Shown here piece after piece: positions 17,601 through 34,297 of a stretch of DNA of 64,000 bases. The notes under the pieces are model-generated. The model saw nothing but the letters and a program-made list of their open reading frames with translations. It ran no database searches and had not been told where the DNA came from. Within the stretch, counting starts at the first letter, position 1. Each line of letters starts with the position of its first letter. Location of the stretch: assembly GCF_031180885.1 (NCBI RefSeq), contig NZ_JAPSLK010000045.1, positions 1 through 64,000 of the forward strand, given 5' to 3'. This DNA comes from Saccharothrix sp. (GTDB lineage Bacteria; Actinomycetota; Actinomycetes; Mycobacteriales; Pseudonocardiaceae). A program made the position numbers and the translations under genes.

Positions 17601-19013
17601 AGGCGCGCGGCGCGGGCTTGTCGTTCAGTCCCAAGGACGTCTTCGAGCACCGCACGGTCGCCGGCCTCGCCCGGGTCGTGCGCGACTCCGTCCACAGTGG
17701 ACACTTGGGGGCCGGTGTCGGCGAGGTGCCGCTGACGCCGATGTTGCACTGGCTCAACGACAACGCGCCCTACGACCGGCTCAGCCAGGCCCGGATGCTG
17801 TGCACGCCGGCCGAGTTGACCCGGGACCGGTTGGTGGAGCTGGTCGCGACCCTGCTCGACCGCCACGACGTGCTGCGGGCGACGTTCGACGGCACGTTCA
17901 CCGTCCGGCCGCGCGGAGCCGTGGACGCGAACGCGTGCGTGCGCCGGATCGAGGCGTCGGACTTGGAGTACACCGCCATCGCCGAACGGCTGCCCGGGGT
18001 GATGGAGGAGGAACTGGCCGGGCTGCGGCCCGCGACCGGCGAGATGGTCCGGTTCGTGTGGTTCGACACCGGTCCGACCCGCACCGGCCGCCTGCTGGTC
18101 CTGCTGCACCACCTGGTCGTGGACGGCGCGTCGTGGGGCGTGCTGGTGCCGGAACTGGCCGACCTGTGGGCAGGGCGCGAACTGCCGCCGGTAGGCACGT
18201 CGTTCCGCGAGTGGGCGCTGGGCCTGGTCGACGCCGCCCGCACCAAGACCGCCGAACTGCCGCTGTGGCGGGACGTCCTGTCCGGCCCGGACCCGGTGCT
18301 GGGCACGCGCCGCCTCGACCCGGCGGTGGACACCCGCGCCACCATGCGCGCCACCCGCGCGTTCCTCGACACCGACACCACCGCCGCCCTGCTGACCACG
18401 GTCCCCGCACGGCACGGCGTCACCGTGGACGACGTCCTGCTCGCCGGTCTCGCGCACGCCGTGGCCCAGTGGCGCGGCACGGCCGACACCTCGTTGCTGC
18501 TGGCGCTGGAAGGCCACGGGCGGGAGGAGGCGGTCGTGCCCGGCGCGGACCTGTCCGGCACGGTCGGCTGGTTCACCAGTGTCTTCCCGGTCCGCGTCGA
18601 CCCGGGTGACCTCACAGCGAGCGTCCACAAGGGACTCCTGAGGGTCAACGAGCAGCTTTCCCTGCCCGACAAGGGCATCGGCCACGGCCTGCTCCGCTAC
18701 CTCAATCCCGACACCGCCGAGGAACTGGCCGCCCTGCCCGAGCCGCAGATCGAGTTCAACTACCTCGGCCGGCTCACGATCGGCGAGCGCGACGGCGAAC
18801 CGTGGTCCGGCGCGCCCGAGGTGGGCGCGATGGGCGGCGGTGTCGACGACGCGATGCCCGCGCCGTACTGCCTGGTGCTCAACGTGCTGGTGCGCGGCGG
18901 CACCCTCGAAGCGGACTGGCAGTGGCCGGCCGCCCTGTTCAGCGAAGACCGGATCCAGCAGCTGTCGCGCGAGTGGTTCGCCGCGCTGACGCTGATCGCG
19001 AAGGAGACCCCTG

Positions 19014-19021
<8 letters not shown>
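14684..19021 (+). CDS. Siderophore NRPS-2, C-A-T-E
   Basis: The 1445-residue single module has C about 10-440 (NHHVLLDGWS), A about 450-930, T with Ser964 (GGDSIVS), and an epimerase about 1000-1445 (HHLVVDG, EGHGREE, GWFTSVFPVR, NYLGRL). The opening PLSPLQQGMLFHAV marks a condensation domain that takes a D-configured donor, fitting the epimerase that ends NRPS-1. Pocket residues read about DAWEGGLVDK; I know no firm assignment, but Glu at the 278 position suggests a basic side chain such as hydroxyornithine. A core segment AWPMAFDASWQPML is unusual next to its neighbours. There is no thioesterase. The ATG at 14684 overlaps NRPS-1 by 16 bases; a GTG at 14696 overlapping the NRPS-1 stop (GTGA) is an equally good start. 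Confidence 0.94.
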
Positions 19022-26407
<7,386 letters not shown>

Positions 26408-26411
<4 letters not shown>

Positions 26412-29400
26412 GTCAGCAGCCGACAGCGGGCGAACTTCTGCGCGAGGTCACCGACCTGTTGGGGCCCGAGGCCGCGGGTCTGTCCGACCAGGACAGCCTG
26501 ATCGAGTGGGGCCTGGACTCCATCCAGCTCATGCAGGTGGCGAACAAGTGGCGGCGGCGCGGCATCAAGGTGCCGTTCGCGCTGCTCGCGAAGCGCCCGA
26601 CGCTGGCGGGGTGGCGGGAGATCCTGGCCGAGGCGGCCGGGGTCGCGCCCGAGCCGGAGGTCGCGGTCGAGGTCGACGAGGACGCGCCGTTCCCGCTCGC
26701 CCTGATGCAGCACGCGTACTGGATCGGCCGCGACGAGGAAGCCACCCTGGGTTCCGTCGCCGCGCACCTGTACGTGGAGTTCGACGGGCCGGACCTCGAC
26801 CCGCGGCGGCTCGCGGACGCCGTGCGGAAGCTGGTGGCGCGGCACGGGATGCTGCGCGCGGAGTTCGGCGACGACGGCCGCCAGCGCATCCTGCCGCAGC
26901 GCCGCCAGGACCCCCTTGTCCTGCACGACCTGCGCGATGCCGCGGAGGACGTGGTCGCGCGGACGTTGGAGGAGCTGCGGGACGCCTCCTCGCACGCCCG
27001 CCTGGACGTGGCGAACGGCGAGGTGTTCAAGATCCAGCTCTCCCGCCTGCCCGGTGGGAAGGCCCGGCTGCACGTCGACGTGGACATGCTCGCCGCGGAC
27101 GCCCTGAGCTACCGCGTCCTGCTGGCCGACCTCGCCCGCTACTACGACGAGCCCGACCACCAGCCCGAGCCCATCGCCTACAGCTACCCGCGCTACCTGG
27201 CCGAGCGCGAGGTCACCAAGGCCGCCGAGCGCGAGCAGGCCCGGCAGTGGTGGCAGCACCGGATCCCCGAGCTGCCCACCGCGCCGGACCTGCCGCTGGT
27301 GGACGGCGACGCGTCCCGCGTGACCCGCCGCCACCACTGGCTCGCGCCCGAGGACCGCAAGCGGCTGGCCGCCCGCGCCCACGAGCACGGCGTCACCCCG
27401 GCGATGGCGGTGGCCGCCGCGTTCGCCGAGACGCTGTCGGCGTGGAGCGCGCAGCCCCGGTTCCTGATGAACCTGCCGATGTTCGATCGGCAGGGCACCC
27501 ACCCGGACGTGGACAAGCTGGTCGGCGACTTCACCTCCTCGGTGCTGCTGGAGGTGGACCTGTCGCACGAGGCGCCGTTCGCCGAGCACGCCAAGGCGTT
27601 GCAGGCCCGGATGCACGAGGACGCCGCGCACTCCGCGTACTCCGGCGTCGAGGTGCTGCGCGACCTGTCCCGCCACCACGGCGAGCAGGTGCTGGCCCCG
27701 GTCGTGTTCACCAGCGCGCTGAACCTGGGCGAGCTGTTCGACGCGCGGGTGCGGCGGTGCTTCGGCGAGGCGGTGTGGATCATCTCGCAGGGCCCGCAGG
27801 TGCTGCTGGACGCGCAGGTCACCGAGGTCAACGAGGGTCTGTTGATCAACTGGGACGTGCGGGAGGGGTCGTTCCCCGAGGGCGTGGTGGACGCCATGTT
27901 CGCCGCGTTCCGGGACCTGGTCACCAGCCTGGGCCAGCGTGACGACGTGTGGGAGCGGCCGGTCGGCAACGCGCTTCCGGCTGCCCAGTTGGAAGTGCGT
28001 GCGCGGGTTAACGCGACGGACGGGCCGCGCAGCGGGAACCTGTTGCAGGACGGGTTCTTCGCGCAGGCCGGCCGGACTCCGGACGCGCCCGCGTTGTTGT
28101 GGGGCCGGGATGGTGTGCAGACCTACGGGGAGCTGGCCGACCGGGCGTTGCGGATCGCGGCTTCGTTGCGGGACAAGGGTGTTTCGGACGGTGACCTGGT
28201 CGGCGTGAGCATGCCCAAGGGACCCGACCAGATCGCGGCCGTGCTGGGCGTGCTGGCGGCGGGCGCGGGGTACGTGCCGATCGGGGTCGACCAGCCGCCG
28301 GCGCGGGCCGAGCGGATCCGGCGCATCGCCGGGCTTTCGCACGTGCTGACCGACGCGTCGAGCACGTTTGAGCCGCTGGCGGAACCGGTGCGCGGCGGTG
28401 AGGAGGACGTGGCGTACGTGCTGTTCACGTCCGGCTCGACCGGTGAGCCCAAGGGTGTCGAGGTGCCGCACCGGGCGGCCGTGAACACCATCGACGACTT
28501 GAACGAGCGGTTCGGGATCGGGCCCGGCGACCGGTGCCTGGCGGTGTCGGCGCTGGAGTTCGACCTGTCCGTGTACGACGTGTTCGGTCTGCTGGCTGTG
28601 GGCGGCGCGGTCGTGCTGGTGGAGGAGGGCGACCGCAAGGAGGCCCGCCAGTGGGTCGAACTCGCGGCCGCGCGCGGGGTCACGCTGGTCAACTGCGTGC
28701 CGGCGCTGCTGGACATGCTGCTGGTGACGGCCCGGCCCGGTGAGCTGTCCGGGCTGCGCACGGTGCTGCTGGGCGGCGACTGGGTCGGGACCGACCTGCC
28801 GGGCCGGGTGCACGCGCAGGCCCCGGCGTGCCGGTTCGCGGGATTGGGCGGCACGACCGAGACCGCCATCCACTCCACGGTGTGCGAGGTGACCGAGGTG
28901 CCGCCGCACTGGCGGTCCGTTCCTTACGGCACGCCGCTGCGGAACGTGGCGCTGCGCGTGGTGGACGTGCGGGGCCGGGACTGCCCGGACTGGGTGACCG
29001 GCGAACTGTGGATCGGCGGCGACGGCGTCGCCCACGGCTACCGGGCTGACCCCTCGCGCACGGCGGACCGGTTCGTGGGTTTCGAGGGTCGTCGCTGGTA
29101 CCGGACGGGTGACCTCGCGCGGTACTGGCCGGATGGGACGGTCGAGTTCCTGGGGCGGCGCGACCACCAGGTGAAGGTGCGCGGTATGCGCATCGAGCTG
29201 GGCGAGGTCGAGGCGGCGCTGGCCGAGCACCCCGGTGTGCGGCGCGGTGTCGCGGGTGTCGCCGGGACGCAGTTGGTGGCGGCCGTGGCTGGCGCGGTGG
29301 ACGGGGACGAGGTGCGTTCCTTCGTGCAGTCCCTGCTGCCGCCGCACATGGTGCCGGTGCGGGTGGTCGTGCTCCCCGAGATGCCGTTGACGGCCAACGG

Positions 29401-29776
29401 GAAGGTCGACCGGAAGGCTGTGGCTGCCCATTGGCAGGCCGAGACGGACAGCTATGTGGCCCCGGTGACGCCGTTGGAGCAGGTGCTGGCGAAGGTGTGG
29501 GCCGAGGTGCTGGGTGTGGCGCGGGTGGGGTTGGACGACCCGTTCTTCGCGCTGGGCGGGGATTCCGTGCTGGCGACCATGATCGTGGGCCGGCTGCGGG
29601 AGGCGCTGGACACCTCGGAGGTGACCGTGCGGACGTTGTTCGGGACGCTGACGGTGGGCGCGATGGCGGCCCGGATGCTGGCCGACGAGTCGGTGCCGGG
29701 GCGGTTGGCGCAGGTCGCGGAGATCTTCCTGGAGGTCGACGCCCTGTCCGAGGAAGACCTGGAAGCCCAGCTCTGA
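26408..29776 (+). CDS. Siderophore NRPS-4, ArCP-Cy-A-T (likely initiating enzyme)
   Basis: The 1122-residue protein begins with an aryl carrier domain (residues 1-75, GLDSIQLMQV, Ser38), followed by a heterocyclization domain about 95-520 with the Cy signature Asp226-Asp231-Ser234 (DMLAADALS), an A domain about 545-1000 and a T domain (Ser1053, GGDSVLA). It resembles the starter modules of pyochelin, mycobactin and amychelin synthesis, where an aryl acid is joined to Ser, Thr or Cys and closed to an oxazoline or thiazoline. The A-domain pocket reads about DLYNLGLIHK: the first four match cysteine domains, while Gly301 and His331 recall threonine domains, so the ring type is open. The GTG at 26408 overlaps the NRPS-3 stop (GTGA). 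It is last in the operon but probably acts first. No release domain follows the T domain. Confidence 0.94.
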
Positions 29777-29784
29777 CAACGAGA

Positions 29785-29817
29785 AGGGGGCGGGCTCCGG
29801 ATCGGAACCCGCCCCCT
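29785..29817 (+). terminator. Hairpin after the NRPS operon
   Basis: AGGGGGCGGGCTCCG pairs with CGGAACCCGCCCCCT (one mismatch) beginning nine bases after the NRPS-4 stop. It lacks a clear T run, as is usual in these genomes. It is the expected terminator of the mbtH-NRPS operon. Confidence 0.8.
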
Positions 29818-29834
29818 GGGCTGTGGTCGCTGCG

Positions 29835-29900
29835 CCGGAATTACGCGCTTCGCGCTCTCAAGAGCAAAAGCTTGAAAGATCAAAAGCGGCGCTCGCCGCG
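29835..29900. repeat. Short relative of the left-end intergenic repeat
   Basis: The segment with gcgcttcgcgctctcaag and gcttgaaagatcaaaagcg uses the same short palindromic words found at 140-290 (agcgcg units, ttcaagcttga, gatcaaaag). It lies between the two terminators after the NRPS genes. The similarity is partial. Confidence 0.45.
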
Positions 29901-29965
29901 CGGCAGGCCCCCGAGGCCCTTCCTGTGGCTGGGCAGCCCTTCGGCGCCAGGCTCGTGGGAACGCC

Positions 29966-30002
29966 GAAGGGGGCGCGCCTCCTGGTGGAAGCGCGCCCCT
30001 TC
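29966..30002 (-). terminator. Hairpin after the siderophore-binding lipoprotein gene
   Basis: GAAGGGGGCGCGC pairs with GCGCGCCCCTTC with one bulged base, just beyond the stop codon of the minus-strand lipoprotein gene at 30015. It probably ends that transcript and may work on both strands. Confidence 0.75.
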
Positions 30003-30014
30003 CGGCTGCCTGCG

Positions 30015-31037
30015 TCAGGCGATCTTGTCGACGCCCGGCTTGAGCTTCTCCAGCACCCACGGGATGTCCAGGGCGGTGGGGTAGCGCAGCGCCGAGATGG
30101 TTTCCATGTCGACCGACAGGTAGTTGCCGGACTTGACGGACGCGACGAGCTGGTTGGCCTCGAAGGCCTGCTTGAGGTCCGGGGTGGTGAACGCGACGAT
30201 CACCAGGTCGGCGGCCAGCTTGTCGTACTGCTCCGGGTTGAGCGTGCCGGTCGGGCTGCCGGACTCGTTCTTGGTCGCGTCGGCGACGGTCGGGCTCAGC
30301 GCCAGGCCGGTCTGCTCGATCAGGCGGACCGCGAAGTCCTCCTTGGACACCAGGGTGAACATCTTGCCCGCGGTGTTGCCGACCGACGCGGTGAAGGTCT
30401 TGCCGGCGGCCTTCGGGTGGTCGGCCTTGAACTTGTCGATCGCGGCCTGCGTGGTGGAGATGACCTTGTCACCCTCGGCGGACTTGCCCAGCGCCTTGGC
30501 CACCACCTGGACGTGCTCCTGCCAGGTCTGCTTGCCCCAGTCCGTGGCGTAGCCGACGGTCGGCGCGAGCTTGGCCAGGTTCGGGTACTCCTGCTCCAGG
30601 CCGTAGGACGACGTGGCCAGGATCAGGTCCGGCGTGAACTTGCCGACCTGCTCGGGGTCCACGCCCGCCGCCGCGTCGACGATCTTGGTCTTGGCCGGGT
30701 CGAGCTTGCCCTTGAGCCAGCTGGGGACCGCGTCACCGCCGGACTTGTTGAAGAACGCCACCGGGGTCACGCCCAGCGCGATCGCGGCGTCGAGGTCGTC
30801 GGTCGCGGTGCCGACGACGACGACCTTGGTCGGCTCCTTGGTGATCTCGGCCTTGCCGAAACTGTGCTCGATGGTCACCGGGAAGGCCGTGGAACCCGCG
30901 CTCGACGAGGAGGTCGTCTGCGTGGAGGCGTCCTTGACCTCGCCGCACGCGATCAGGCCGAACCCGAGCACGGCCGCGAGCGAACCCGCGGAGAAGGCCC
31001 GGAGCGCTCTGCCGGACAGACGAACCCTGCGAGACAT
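30015..31037 (-). CDS. Ferric-siderophore ABC transporter binding lipoprotein (FecB/FhuD type)
   Basis: The 340-residue protein has an N-terminal basic signal (MSRRVRLSGRALR), a hydrophobic stretch and a lipobox ending in Cys31 (GLIAC), so it is predicted to be anchored outside the membrane. The rest matches type III periplasmic-binding folds: VTIEHSFGKAEITKEPTKVVVVG, the DAAIALGVTPVAFF segment, PDLILATSSYG and the late VIVAFTTPDLKQAFEANQLV region. It should capture the iron-loaded siderophore for the two FecCD permeases at the other end of the locus. The ATG at 31037 has GAAAGGG upstream; an earlier in-frame GTG would add nine residues. An iron box lies about 50 bases upstream. It is a single-gene unit facing the NRPS operon. 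Confidence 0.93.
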   Translation of the reverse strand: MSRRVRLSGRALRAFSAGSLAAVLGFGLIACGEVKDASTQTTSSSSAGSTAFPVTIEHSFGKAEITKEPTKVVVVGTATDDLDAAIALGVTPVAFFNKSGGDAVPSWLKGKLDPAKTKIVDAAAGVDPEQVGKFTPDLILATSSYGLEQEYPNLAKLAPTVGYATDWGKQTWQEHVQVVAKALGKSAEGDKVISTTQAAIDKFKADHPKAAGKTFTASVGNTAGKMFTLVSKEDFAVRLIEQTGLALSPTVADATKNESGSPTGTLNPEQYDKLAADLVIVAFTTPDLKQAFEANQLVASVKSGNYLSVDMETISALRYPTALDIPWVLEKLKPGVDKIA

Positions 31038-31085
31038 GGCAACACCCTTTCGGTGGACGTGCACTGGGGCTTGAGGCGTCGCAAG

Positions 31086-31104
31086 TGAAGCAAGGCTTAC
31101 CTAA
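31086..31104. promoter_or_regulatory. Iron box before the binding-protein gene
   Basis: Read on the minus strand the site is TTAGGTAAGCCTTGCTTCA, matching the left half of the iron-box consensus (TTAGGTGAGCC) with one change and the right half poorly. It is about 50 bases before the lipoprotein start, a promoter-like position. Confidence 0.72.
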
Positions 31105-31181
31105 GAAAGCAATGTGTGACACTGCGATGCGGATCACGTCCACCCGGTCGCCGGCCCCCGTTCACCGATCAAGCGCGCTGG

Positions 31182-31874
31182 TCAGTGCCGGTTCAACGCC
31201 TGCCGGACCACTGCCATCATCCGCTCGCCCGCGCCACGCGGCGGCGGGGCGGTGACCCGCTCGCGCAGCACCGCGAGCCCGTCCCCTTCGAGGCGGTCGA
31301 ACCCCTCCGGCCGGCCGCTCATCGCCAGCACCAGCGGTTCGGCGTCGCCGCGGACCAGCGGGCCGCTGCCGTGCGTCCACCCGGTGTCCACGGCCTCCAG
31401 CCGCAGCCCGTGCAGCCGGGACCCCATCGAGAACCCGGGGGAGGGGCGTTCGGCGAGGTGCTGGAAGACCACGAACAACCGGTCCTCGGGGATCGTGCGC
31501 CCGACGCCCAGCGGCATCCGCACGTCCAGGTCGTGCAGCACGATGTCCGCCAGGATCGGCTCGAACCCGGCCCGCGGGATCGTCGTCTTCGACCTCGCCC
31601 ACTTGCGCAGCCGCCCGGCGACCTCCACAGTGGACAGTCGCGCCTCGCGCGCGGTGAGCTTGCGGTTGTACTCGTCGAAGTTCGCGGCCGTGGTCGCGAT
31701 CGCCCAGTACAGCTTGGCCTGCCCGAACCTGAGGTAGGTCACCAGGTGCGCACCGACGTCGTGGACGGTCCACCCGTCGCACAGACTCGCCGTCCGCGCC
31801 TGCTCGGCGCTCAGCGACTCCAGGAAATCCGCCATCCGCAACCGCTCGTCGACGAGCATGTCGTAGACCCGCAT
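31182..31874 (-). CDS. Maleylpyruvate-isomerase/DinB-family protein (mycothiol-dependent type)
   Basis: The 230-residue protein resembles the actinobacterial group of DinB-fold proteins described as maleylpyruvate isomerase N-terminal domain proteins, often annotated as mycothiol-dependent. Visible are the early helix LVDERLRMADFLESLS, the metal-site histidine in WTVHDVGAHLVTYLRFG, and the second histidine in ADIVLHDLDVRMPLG, which fits the usual three-histidine metal site. The C-terminal half has the MSGRPEGFDRLEGDG segment often found in this group. The true substrate is unknown. It stands alone between the siderophore receptor gene and the membrane-protein pair, so its place in either locus is unclear. 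Confidence 0.8.
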   Translation of the reverse strand: MRVYDMLVDERLRMADFLESLSAEQARTASLCDGWTVHDVGAHLVTYLRFGQAKLYWAIATTAANFDEYNRKLTAREARLSTVEVAGRLRKWARSKTTIPRAGFEPILADIVLHDLDVRMPLGVGRTIPEDRLFVVFQHLAERPSPGFSMGSRLHGLRLEAVDTGWTHGSGPLVRGDAEPLVLAMSGRPEGFDRLEGDGLAVLRERVTAPPPRGAGERMMAVVRQALNRH

Positions 31875-31939
31875 CGGGCCACGCTACGGCGAACGGGTGG
31901 TCGACCGCATCTCCCGCATTGCTCCAGACACAGCGGGGG

Positions 31940-33166
31940 TTATTGGGTGCGGCCGGCGGTCCAGGCGGCGAGGCCGGCGGCGGTGGGGGCTTCGCCGGGG
32001 AAGGCGTCGGCCAAAGCGCGGGCGTAGCGCTGGGCTTCCGGGGACGTCAGGTCCGGTGGACGCAGCCAGGGGGCCGGGTGGGTTCGGCCCGGCTTCGGGT
32101 GTCCGCCCAGGACGAGGACGTCTGGGGCGGAGTCGAGGATCGGCACGCCGCGGAGGGTTGCTTCGGCGCGCACGACCTCTTCGGCCTTGGCGGAGCGCTC
32201 CGAGGAGTCGCGGGAGATGGCGAACGGGCCGGGCATCGCGGCGACGGCGGCGCGCAAGGCGGCGGCGTCCGAGTCGGTCAGGGTGGGCCAGGGCAGGTCG
32301 GCGGGTTTGCCGGTGAGCAAGGACGCCAGGACCGCGCTGGCGTGCTCCGGACCCTCGGGGCCGCGGATGTCCGGGCCGTCCCAAGGGGTTTTGCCCGGGT
32401 CGACCGGCATGGTCGCGCGTGCGCCATCGCGTTCCAGCCACAGTGAGGTGCGGACTTCGCCCAACCACACCAAAGCCCACCGGCCGCTGGCGCCGGGGTG
32501 TTCCCGGGTCTCGACGAGGGCGTTGGGGGCGTTGCCGACCTTCAGGGCGCCGGCGGTGTGCAGGAGGTTCCAGCCGGGGCGGTGCGGGACGACGAGGACG
32601 TCCACCGGGGTGTTGCCGACGGCCACCCGGGTCAGGACGGGGCGGCCGGACGGTGGCGTGACCAGGTGACCGGCCATGGTGATCTGGGCGAGGCTGACCA
32701 GCAGCGCCATGCCCAGACCGACGCCCACCAGGCGGGCCATCAACGTGGGAGGGCACAGCGCGATCCAAGCCACACCGGCGAAACCCGCCATCAGGACCAC
32801 GTGCGCGCCGGCCAGCGGGGGACCGGTGAACCACACGAGAGCGGCGGTCGCGACCAAGACCACCAGTGCCACCACGCACCGGGCGACGACGGCGAACCGG
32901 TCACGCAGCAACGGCGGCGTGCACAGGCACAGCAACACCGCCGCGGCGGCCGGCGCGGGCAGCCACCGCGCGTCGGCGACGAGCAGGGAGACCACCCCGC
33001 CGGCCGCCGCCGCGGCGGTGACCACCTGCCTGGTGCGGGTGCCGGTCGAGGAGAACGGGCGGGTCAGCGCCCACCCGGCCGCGATGGTCACGGCGATGAG
33101 GAGGACGAGCCGCAACAGGGTGAAGCCCAGGGGCAGCCCGACCGCCCCACCGCCGTGGCCGTGCAC
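31940..33166 (-). CDS. Multi-pass membrane protein, possible DUF6239-like
   Basis: The 408-residue protein begins with MHGHGGGAVG and has about six to seven hydrophobic segments in its first 210 residues. A soluble C-terminal half follows, with VLVVPHRPGWNLLHTA, a TRVAVGNTPVDV segment and a final DLTSPEAQRYARALADAFPG helix. I associate it with a group of actinobacterial membrane proteins labelled as natural-product biosynthesis proteins of unknown function, but only weakly. The soluble half looks like an immunoglobulin-like or copper-resistance-type extracellular domain, an inference from its short beta-type segments. Its start lies four bases after the stop of the gene at 33170, so the two are one unit. 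Confidence 0.6.
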   Translation of the reverse strand: MHGHGGGAVGLPLGFTLLRLVLLIAVTIAAGWALTRPFSSTGTRTRQVVTAAAAAGGVVSLLVADARWLPAPAAAAVLLCLCTPPLLRDRFAVVARCVVALVVLVATAALVWFTGPPLAGAHVVLMAGFAGVAWIALCPPTLMARLVGVGLGMALLVSLAQITMAGHLVTPPSGRPVLTRVAVGNTPVDVLVVPHRPGWNLLHTAGALKVGNAPNALVETREHPGASGRWALVWLGEVRTSLWLERDGARATMPVDPGKTPWDGPDIRGPEGPEHASAVLASLLTGKPADLPWPTLTDSDAAALRAAVAAMPGPFAISRDSSERSAKAEEVVRAEATLRGVPILDSAPDVLVLGGHPKPGRTHPAPWLRPPDLTSPEAQRYARALADAFPGEAPTAAGLAAWTAGRTQ

Positions 33167-33169
33167 CGG

Positions 33170-33736
33170 TCAGACCGTCGCCGGCACCGCGCACGTGCAC
33201 TGCATCTGCGCGCGTTCCTCGGAGTTCGGGCGCGCGTGGAGCACCATCGCGACCACCATCGGCACGAACACGATGAAGTTGTAGAACAGGTGCAGTTCGA
33301 CGCGCGGCACCAGCAGTTGCACGATGCTCGTCGGCACCGGGCGGCCCAGCAGGTTGACGCCGGTGGACGACTGCATGATCAGCAGCAGGTGCTCGATGTG
33401 GTGCCAGAACTGCAGCACCAGGGCGATCGTCCACCACGTGCGCGCGCGGCCGACGAAGCCCTTCCGCAGCGCGAACAGCGAGACGATCATGACCAGCGCG
33501 AACCCGTAGTGCAGGACCTCGGACGTGATCAGCCACGGGAACCACAGGCCGAGCACGCCCTTGGCGTTGGGGACGGCCCAGTCCATGACGTAGATCTGGA
33601 ACGCCTGGGCGAGGTGCTCGGCCCAGTGCGCGAGGACGACGAACAGGAAGGCGTAGAGCGCGAGCTTGTGGTGGCGGGTGTTGAGCGTCCCCGCCTCGCC
33701 ACCGGCCGCGTGCGAATGGACGTGGGTGTCGGCCAC
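33170..33736 (-). CDS. Histidine-rich polytopic membrane protein of unknown function
   Basis: The 188-residue protein has a His-rich cytoplasmic start (MADTHVHSHAAGG) and four or five membrane segments. Histidines are arranged in and near the helices: HWAEHLAQ, SEVLHYGFA, FWHHIEHLLL and VELHLFYNF. Such spacing could bind a metal or haem, but I recognise no family. It ends with a CTCAV pair of cysteines close to the C-terminus. It is cotranscribed with the membrane protein 31940-33166, and the two may form a membrane complex. A weak GAGGATC-type ribosome site precedes the ATG at 33736. Confidence 0.7.
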   Translation of the reverse strand: MADTHVHSHAAGGEAGTLNTRHHKLALYAFLFVVLAHWAEHLAQAFQIYVMDWAVPNAKGVLGLWFPWLITSEVLHYGFALVMIVSLFALRKGFVGRARTWWTIALVLQFWHHIEHLLLIMQSSTGVNLLGRPVPTSIVQLLVPRVELHLFYNFIVFVPMVVAMVLHARPNSEERAQMQCTCAVPATV

Positions 33737-34062
33737 AGATCCTCCAGGCTCCTTACCGGTCCACGGTGGAGAACTTCCGGCGGGAAAAACGCTACCGGCC
33801 GGGTTTACCTGGGAAAACGCTCAACGGCGGAGAGAGCAATTCGAAAGAAGGGCCGTTCGGGCGAATGCGCGCGCCGAGCGGGACCACTTGCCGGAGGCCG
33901 TCGCCCCACCCGGTTCCGGCGAGTCCTCGTGCCCGGTGCGCCCGGGTGTGGGGCGGGCACGGGACGGGGCATTCGGCGGCCGGTGCGACGTCGTGCGGCG
34001 CGATCGGGGGGTGCGCGGTCGTTGCCGGTGTGCGGGTCGACTCCGCCGGAGGACGCCGCCGC

Positions 34063-34098
34063 CGGCCCACCACCCCCTGCGCGTGGGGTGGTGGGCCG
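34063..34098. terminator. Perfect 14-bp hairpin
   Basis: CGGCCCACCACCCC pairs exactly with GGGGTGGTGGGCCG around an 8-base loop. It looks like a factor-independent terminator but lies 200 bases before a divergently placed gene, not after one. Confidence 0.65.
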
Positions 34099-34126
34099 AC
34101 AGCGAACGTCTTGTGGGGGACGTCGC

Positions 34127-34159
34127 GGTGTTCGACCGCCCCGGGAGCGGTCGAACACC
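34127..34159. terminator. Perfect 13-bp hairpin
   Basis: GGTGTTCGACCGC pairs exactly with GCGGTCGAACACC around a 7-base loop, 28 bases after the first hairpin. Together they may insulate the enediyne-type locus from transcription arriving from the left, or be an attenuator-like element; neither is shown. Confidence 0.65.
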
Positions 34160-34297
34160 GGGCCGCCGTTGGGGGCTCGTCGGCGGGGGAAGGCCGGCGG
34201 GCTCGAGCGGCAACCGGTGTTGGAATCTACAACCATCTGGTCCTGAAAAACAACCGTGGTCTCACAGTGCAGGACCACCGCTGGTACGGTGGGTTTC

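Larger units (their letters stand above)
33737..34297. other. 560-bp gene-free stretch between divergent genes
   Basis: No frame here has convincing coding character or a family resemblance. The stretch separates the membrane-protein pair (minus) from the HxlR regulator (plus) and should hold both promoters. Its main structural content is two perfect hairpins (34063-34098 and 34127-34159). The last 60 bases before 34298 are less G+C-rich and probably hold the regulator promoter. Confidence 0.6.

Noticed and set aside
30553..31074. Plus-strand open frames over the lipoprotein gene
   Set aside because: The minus strand has a lipobox signal and the binding-protein fold, so these are shadows.
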